Shown one piece after another: positions 6,686 to 7,830 of a stretch of 7,830 bases of DNA. A program made the position numbers and the translations under genes. This DNA comes from BJGN01 sp041159865 (GTDB taxonomy: Bacteria > Bacteroidota > Bacteroidia > Chitinophagales > Saprospiraceae): NCBI GenBank assembly GCA_041159865.1, contig JBEAXK010000021.1:1-7830 (forward strand). Direction: 5' to 3'. Each line of letters begins with the position of its first letter. The stretch's first letter is position 1. Below the pieces are notes generated by a model that saw nothing but the letters and a program-made list of their open reading frames with translations, made no database searches and had not been told where the DNA came from.

Positions 6686-7493
6686 ATGGGTTATATCAAA
6701 AGGTTGGTTGAAGATGATTTAGTAGCAAAAATGGCTGCTTCTGGCGCGGTATTGATAAAAGGGCCTAAATCGTGGGGGAAAACAGAAACTGCTTCACAAT
6801 ATGCAAAAAGTGAGTTGAAAATGGATCGTAATCCGCAAGTTTCGATCATTATGGCAACCAATCCACAATTATTATTGCAAGGGGAAACCCACGTTTGATT
6901 GATGAATGGCAAGAACAACCAGAAATTTGGAATTATGTGAGTCATGAAGTGGATAAACGGAAGTCTAAAGGTCAGTTTATACTTACGGGCTCCGCCAATC
7001 CGCTTGAAAACGTGAGACTGCATAGTGGAGCAGGTCGCTTTACCGTCTTACAAATGGAAACCATGACCTGGCAAGAACTGGGGGTATTCCAGCGGCACGG
7101 TAAAACTGTCTGATTTGCTTATCGGAATAGAGAATGATTATTACGAACCTGCGATTTCGTTAGATTTTATCATCGAAAGAATATGTATAGGAGGGTGGCC
7201 TACATTGATTAATGAAAGTTATAAAAATGCCTTGAACATGAATCGGGGATATATTGATTTACTATGCGGATGCCATTGTGCAGAAACGCAACGGAGATTA
7301 TGCGGCATTTGAAATAAAACCAGGCGTAGGTTTTATTAACGAAGCAGCAGAAAATCTAAAAAAGTTTGCTGCCAATATTGACACCGAAAAAATGGAATCT
7401 CCAAAATCACTGAATATTATTACTGGAACAGGAATGAGTTACCGTCGCCCTGATGGTATAAATGTAATTTCATTAGCTTCTTTGGGTGTATGA
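6686..7493 (+). pseudogene. Broken AAA_14/DUF4143 ATPase gene
   Basis: Remnant of an ATP-binding protein with an N-terminal AAA_14 domain and a C-terminal DUF4143/nuclease-like domain, normally a little over 400 residues. Four pieces can be read in order. Piece 1 (6686 to about 6890) has the Walker A GPKSWGKT (residues 26-33) and ends in NPQLLLQGET. Piece 2 (about 6892-7086) has the Walker B-like LIDEWQEQPEIWNY and FILTGSANP. Piece 3 (about 7088-7262) has SDLLIGIENDYYEPAISLDF and IERICIGGWPTLI up to NRGYIDLL. Piece 4 (about 7266-7493) has ADAIVQKRNGDYAAFEIKPG and ends INVISLASLGV. One C is lost in the run at 6888-6890, one T is gained at 7087-7088, and roughly 150-200 codons are deleted at about 7262-7266. 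Piece 4 keeps the nuclease-like AFEIK. The role of the intact family is poorly known. The gene cannot make a functional protein. Confidence 0.9.
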
Positions 7494-7771
7494 CAAGTAC
7501 TAAAAGAAGTTTAAAGATTTAATTATTATTTACATCAAGCCAAGTATAGTCGGTAGGTTATGAAGAAATTATCAAGAAAAGTCTTTCCCTGATTGAACTC
7601 AACCTATTTTAAAAAAGTTTTGGCTTTGTAACTGTTTTATTTTTTATTAGAAAAATGATTTGAAATATGAGGAATGAATAACCGTTATAAAGTTCTTAAA
7701 ATTCATTACCCCTTTGCGTTTACATTTTATACCTACAAAAAACATTTTCCCATTCGCTTTGTTACTTTGGC
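7494..7771. other. AT-rich intergenic region
   Basis: About 280 bp with no gene I can support on either strand. A short plus-strand frame (7550-7610) reads GYEEIIKKSLSLIELNLF before a stop and could be a C-terminal scrap, but it is too short to assign. No hairpin terminator is visible. Confidence 0.4.
7762..7769 (+). promoter_or_regulatory. Possible -7 element at the ABC ATPase start
   Basis: TTACTTTG matches 7 of 8 positions of TAnnTTTG, but it ends only 2 bp before the ATG at 7772. Transcription from it would begin inside the gene, and no -33 box is seen. Either the match is chance or a different start is used downstream. Confidence 0.2.
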
Positions 7772-7830
7772 ATGTTAGATTCAATCATTTCTATACAGCA
7801 TTTAGCTAAAAAATTTGGTTCCTTCCAAGC
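7772..7830 (+). CDS. ABC transporter ATP-binding protein, N-terminus only
   Basis: A partial gene cut by the right edge; 19 codons are visible. It reads MLDSIISIQHLAKKFGSFQ, the first beta-strand and A-loop region of an ABC transporter nucleotide-binding domain: an I-x-I-x-x-L pair followed by K-K-F-G, where the aromatic residue stacks on the ATP adenine. This opening is typical of ATP-binding subunits of ABC-2 type exporters. The frame is open upstream without another ATG, so 7772 is the likely start. Walker A would come about 25 residues further on, outside the window. Nothing can be said about the substrate. Confidence 0.7.
   Translation, partial: MLDSIISIQHLAKKFGSFQ

Noticed and set aside
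6691..7023. 110-codon minus-strand frame
   Set aside because: It is antisense to the AAA_14 remnant, whose conserved motifs on the plus strand explain the open frame.
1..7830. CRISPR array, tRNA, rRNA or riboswitch
   Set aside because: No regularly spaced direct repeats, cloverleaf-like sequences or conserved riboswitch cores were seen on either strand.

Overview
The window looks like chromosomal DNA of a Bacteroidota bacterium, most likely a sphingobacterium such as Pedobacter or a relative. The evidence is low GC content by eye, Bacteroidota-type -7 promoter elements (TAnnTTTG) instead of sigma70 boxes, weak Shine-Dalgarno sequences, and several gene families typical of that phylum. The genus is an inference.

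Left accessory part (about 1-950): a PIN-domain VapC-like ribonuclease overlaps by 4 bp a 45-codon partner at 565-702, so this looks like a toxin-first type II toxin-antitoxin module. The toxin has apparently lost its usual ATG, which reads AGG here. About 250 bp without a convincing gene follow.

Central metabolic pair (minus strand, 3451 to 1003): an exported Gfo/Idh/MocA oxidoreductase, then a 12-helix MFS transporter, closed by a strong symmetrical terminator hairpin at 955-982. Together they suggest periplasmic oxidation, and uptake, of a sugar or polyol derivative. The substrate cannot be read from the sequence.

Central plus-strand operon (3549-5965): a two-NBD ABC-F ATPase, and 2 bp behind it a TspO-like, tryptophan-rich membrane protein. 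In the ABC-F protein the departures from consensus (signature motif of NBD1, Walker A of NBD2) all belong to the same composite ATP site. The other site is fully canonical.

Right accessory part (5958-7493): a gene graveyard. A PD-(D/E)XK 'Rpn/transposase' family nuclease gene has lost its catalytic-Asp segment and its C-terminus. An AAA_14/DUF4143 ATPase gene carries two single-base frameshifts and a large internal deletion. Between them lie degenerate tandem repeats resembling the end of an IS21-type element.

Right edge: the first 19 codons of a further ABC transporter ATP-binding protein begin at 7772 and run out of the window. I see no RNA genes, CRISPR array or intact insertion sequence. 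No convincing wholly new system is visible. The most unusual items are the half-degenerate ABC-F protein, the start-codon lesion in the PIN toxin and the two wrecked accessory genes.
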